Assembly: GCA_028823075.1 (NCBI GenBank)
Contig: JAPKCE010000068.1
Location: 1-8,381 of the forward strand
Length of the DNA: 8,381 nucleotides
Reading direction: 5' to 3'
DNA from: Myxococcota bacterium
GTDB taxonomy: Bacteria > Myxococcota > UBA4151
Below are positions 6,458 to 8,381 of this stretch, piece by piece. The notes under the pieces are model-generated. The model ran no database searches. It saw nothing but the letters and a program-made list of their open reading frames with translations, and was not told the origin of the DNA. Within the stretch, counting starts at the first letter, position 1, and each line of letters opens with the position of its first letter. Both the position numbers and the translations under genes were made by a program.

Positions 6458-7767
6458 GACGGCTCCAAAAGGGGGTCTGGGAATTCCTGGGTGTATTCGT
6501 CGTGGAAGAGCGTCTCAAGTTCGGCCAGTTCACCAAACCACGAGGGCGCCAAGTGACTATCACGAAAACTCGAAGGACGAAGGTCGAAAGGCAAGGCACG
6601 AGCGGCCGCGGGCAATAATAAAGCTCCACCGGGCATGGCGAACAGAGCCAGCGCCGGAACCGTGCGGCCCATATCGGACAAGCTGCCTCGTAGGTTAGCC
6701 CATTCGTCTTTGTTGAGGTCTTGGCCTAGGCTGGCGCGCCGCAATAGGTTCATGGCGCCGCCCGCCTCTTTGAGTTCATTGACCACTTTTTCGCCATGAC
6801 TCAAAAGTGCCGCATAAAGCGCTGAGCGGTCGAGGTTATGGCGCCTTTGTTCGGTCCAAAGGCGCTCGACCAGTTCGTATTGGTTAAAGATCATCTGCGC
6901 CACATCGGCCCCGAGGTCATCGAGACGAGACGGGCTGATACCCGCGGCCTTCGCAAAGGCGACGAGCATGTTCATCTCGGCTTCGCTCTGGTGCCCGTCG
7001 AGCGCTGCTGCAACCAAACCGCAGAGCAGCAGTTGAGCGCTCTCCATAGCCCCGGCGACGCCAACGACTTCGGCGGGCTTTGGTGCTTTAATCAGCCAAC
7101 TCTCGAGTTGGGTCTGAGCGCTGCGTTCAACTTGTAAATTCAATATTTGCTTGCGTATGATCTTGGCGCTGCTGGGGCCCGCTACGCCTTCGGCCGCGTG
7201 CATGGCGAGTAACAGTCCACCGAGCTGCAAGCGCTCTTGCGCTGCCTTGCGTCGCAGCTCCGCTCGCCGCTCGGGCTTAAGGTCTTTTCTTGCGAGGCTT
7301 TCGACCCAATCGGCAATAAAGCGCGCTTCGATGCTCGTCTGACCGGCGATCATGGGCAAACCGGTCAGTGGCACACCATCGCCGAGCCCTAAGCGCTCCA
7401 GTGAATCGCCAATAACCTCGAGGCGTTCTGGGCAGCCGCTAAGATCGGCCATCAATCGGATATGCCAAGCTTTGAGTTCGGCGTCGCTCAGCGGCAGCCC
7501 GCCTGCTGTCGAGGCCTCATCGAGAAGCTCAAGCGACCAACGGGTGAGGGCGAACAAGATAATGCGTGTGCCGCCGCGCTGCGCGTCGAGGCGCATCACC
7601 AAGCTTTTGGGGAGATGCGGCAGCCCATAAGCAAAACCGCTGCGTTGCAAACTGTGCTCGGCGAACCCGTCGAGCGTGGCAGCGGGCTGGTCTTTGTACA
7701 GCCGCGCCCGACGCTCGACATGGCGCTGGACAAGCCGTTGATACCAGGAATGGGGGTCGAGCTTCAT
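6454..7767 (-). CDS. LETM1-like protein with central TerB-like domain
   Basis: This is a 437-residue protein of uncertain function. Residues 1-230 are helical with no family I can name; they contain a charged stretch (LARKDLKPERRAELRRKAAQERL, about 158-180). Residues 237-290 (MESAQLLLCGLVAAALDGHQSEAEMNMLVAFAKAAGIS) match the TerB-like helical fold, including the AxxDGxxSxxE motif. Residues 345-402 (ASLGQDLNKDEWANLRGSLSDMGRTVPALALFAMPGGALLLPAAARALPFDLRPSSF) match the bacterial LETM1-like ribosome-binding domain, whose hallmark is the PALxxFxxPGGxxLLP block. No clear transmembrane segment is seen apart from the hydrophobic PGGALLLPAAA block, so it is probably cytosolic or peripheral. AAGG six bases before the ATG supports the start. 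It is the first gene of the coupled operon with adenosine deaminase and the DsbA-like lipoprotein. The function of LETM1-like proteins in bacteria is poorly known; mitochondrial LETM1 acts in cation homeostasis and mitoribosome contact. Confidence 0.85.
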   Translation of the reverse strand: MKLDPHSWYQRLVQRHVERRARLYKDQPAATLDGFAEHSLQRSGFAYGLPHLPKSLVMRLDAQRGGTRIILFALTRWSLELLDEASTAGGLPLSDAELKAWHIRLMADLSGCPERLEVIGDSLERLGLGDGVPLTGLPMIAGQTSIEARFIADWVESLARKDLKPERRAELRRKAAQERLQLGGLLLAMHAAEGVAGPSSAKIIRKQILNLQVERSAQTQLESWLIKAPKPAEVVGVAGAMESAQLLLCGLVAAALDGHQSEAEMNMLVAFAKAAGISPSRLDDLGADVAQMIFNQYELVERLWTEQRRHNLDRSALYAALLSHGEKVVNELKEAGGAMNLLRRASLGQDLNKDEWANLRGSLSDMGRTVPALALFAMPGGALLLPAAARALPFDLRPSSFRDSHLAPSWFGELAELETLFHDEYTQEFPDPLLEPS

Positions 7768-7909
7768 CCTCAGCCTTTGTCATGCTGATGCCGGCATGTC
7801 TGTAGCGAAATCCGGCAGTTTTTTTGACCCAGCCGAAAGATGCCCTCAAATGGAGGTGCTTGGAGGTGCAAACACCTATCCGCACTCCGGCAAACCGAAA
7901 GGAGCTCCC
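7768..7909. promoter_or_regulatory. Divergent intergenic region between the LETM1-like and transpeptidase genes
   Basis: These 142 bases must hold promoters for both directions, but no strong -35/-10 pair is obvious on either strand. On plus, TTGACC at 7824-7829 is a fair -35 without a good -10. The region contains a 10-bp palindrome ATGCCGGCAT (7788-7797). It also has a direct repeat TGGAGGTGC at 7851-7859 and 7861-7869, ten bases apart, whose second copy forms AGGTG-CAAA-CACCT (7864-7877). The repeat is a possible regulator site. Confidence 0.45.
7789..7825 (+). terminator. Terminator-like hairpin reading plus-strand
   Basis: TGCCGG (7789-7794) pairs with CCGGCA (7812-7817) across a 17-base loop. 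After one G come seven T (7819-7825). The form is that of a rho-independent terminator on the plus strand, although the stem is short and the loop long. No plus-strand gene ends here: the left neighbour is on the minus strand. If real it would stop antisense transcription coming out of the LETM1-like gene or act in a long leader of the transpeptidase gene. Confidence 0.3.
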
Positions 7910-8381
7910 ATGCGCAGCATCTCCCTCTTTGCCGCCTTCGCCCTGGCCGCCTTATGGGTCGTTTCGGGCCTGTCTAACTCTGAAGAGCTGTTCTGGCGCT
8001 TGAGCCGCCTAAGTGCCCAATCGCAACAGCCGGTTAAGGCTGAAGAGCCTAAGTTAAAAAAAGTAAGTCTCGAACCCACTGATGTCGCCCTGCAAGCGCA
8101 ACTCGAACAGATGATGACCAATTTTGGAGTCGAGTACGGCGCCGTGACGGTTATCGATGTTCCGACCGGTCAGGTGATCGCAGCCGCAGGGAGCAGCAAG
8201 CGTGAGCCCGAGCAGGGGCGAGGCTTGGCTTTTACACCGCGCTTTCCCAGCGCTTCGGTGTTCAAAGTTGTCGCTGGTGCAAGTTTACTCGAAGAGCCGA
8301 GCTTTGATCCCAACGCCTGCATAGCCTATCGCGGCGGTCATCGTCGGGTGAACGCCAAACTGCTTCAGCCCCGCCGGGGTG
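7910..8381 (+). CDS. Penicillin-binding transpeptidase, N-terminal part (runs off the window)
   Basis: Only the first 157 codons are in the window. The start is firm: AAAGGAG lies five bases before the ATG. Residues 5-20 form a hydrophobic signal anchor (SLFAAFALAALWVVSG), which places the rest on the outer face of the inner membrane. A polar linker follows to about residue 72. Then the transpeptidase domain starts: GAVTVIDVPTGQVIAAAG (77-94), and PRFPSASVFKVVAGASLLE with the SxxK active site as Ser116 and Lys119. The CIAYRGGHRRVNAKL stretch at 137-151 resembles the region after SxxK in PBP2/FtsI-like enzymes. The family cross-links peptidoglycan stem peptides. No non-catalytic dimerisation domain of the usual class B length fits between the anchor and the domain, so it is a compact form; it may instead be a penicillin-binding-like protein of another role. 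The SxN and KTG motifs lie beyond the window. Confidence 0.85.
   Translation, partial: MRSISLFAAFALAALWVVSGLSNSEELFWRLSRLSAQSQQPVKAEEPKLKKVSLEPTDVALQAQLEQMMTNFGVEYGAVTVIDVPTGQVIAAAGSSKREPEQGRGLAFTPRFPSASVFKVVAGASLLEEPSFDPNACIAYRGGHRRVNAKLLQPRRG

Noticed and set aside
7529..7885. Minus-strand open frame of 118 codons starting inside the divergent intergenic region
   Set aside because: Two thirds overlap the LETM1-like gene in another frame, composition is Arg/Ala/Cys-rich and no family pattern is visible.
7876..8121. Minus-strand open frame of 81 codons opposite the transpeptidase start
   Set aside because: It is antisense to a plus-strand gene with a strong Shine-Dalgarno, signal anchor and SxxK motif.

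Overview
The window is gene-dense, moderately GC-rich bacterial chromosome, apparently ordinary housekeeping and accessory metabolism rather than a mobile element. I see no transposase, integrase, phage, CRISPR or tRNA sequence. Gene content suggests a Gram-negative, possibly a deltaproteobacterium or myxobacterium-like lineage: a DsbA-fold lipoprotein with a SurA-like N-terminal half, a phasin-like coiled-coil protein, an LETM1-like protein and a divergent penicillin-binding transpeptidase. The lineage is inference only; no marker gene settles it.

Layout, left to right. Bases 2-82 hold the last 26 codons of a possible plus-strand gene that ends tail to tail with the minus-strand block. From 79 to 7767 every convincing gene lies on the minus strand, so transcription runs right to left. 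In transcription order the first group is an LETM1/TerB-like protein (7767-6454), adenosine deaminase (6457-5366) and a DsbA-like lipoprotein (5369-4212). Both junctions are ATGA stop/start overlaps, so the three are almost certainly one translationally coupled operon. A 121-bp gap (4091-4211) then holds a good sigma70-type promoter flanked and overlapped by two related palindromes. This promoter drives a phasin-like protein with a Rho-N-like C-terminus (4090-3569). A strong intrinsic terminator (3542-3507) follows. Only 14 bases after its T-tract begins a sodium:solute symporter (3492-1711), then a 63-residue membrane protein (1657-1466), then a cysteine-synthase-like PLP enzyme fused to a rhodanese domain (1437-79). 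At the right edge a divergent plus-strand gene (7910 to the end) encodes the first 157 residues of a penicillin-binding transpeptidase.

How they may work together. The right-hand operon combines a cytosolic nucleoside-salvage enzyme, a predicted cell-envelope thiol oxidoreductase lipoprotein and an LETM1-like protein, with no obvious single pathway. The left group (symporter, small membrane protein, PLP-rhodanese fusion) could be a solute-uptake and sulfur/cysteine unit, but the substrate is unknown.

The most unusual items are: the twin palindromes on the phasin promoter; the symporter start that sits right behind a terminator without a Shine-Dalgarno; the PLP-rhodanese fusion with an altered rhodanese loop; and the LETM1/TerB gene coupled to adenosine deaminase. 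I did not find a clearly new defence or mobile system.
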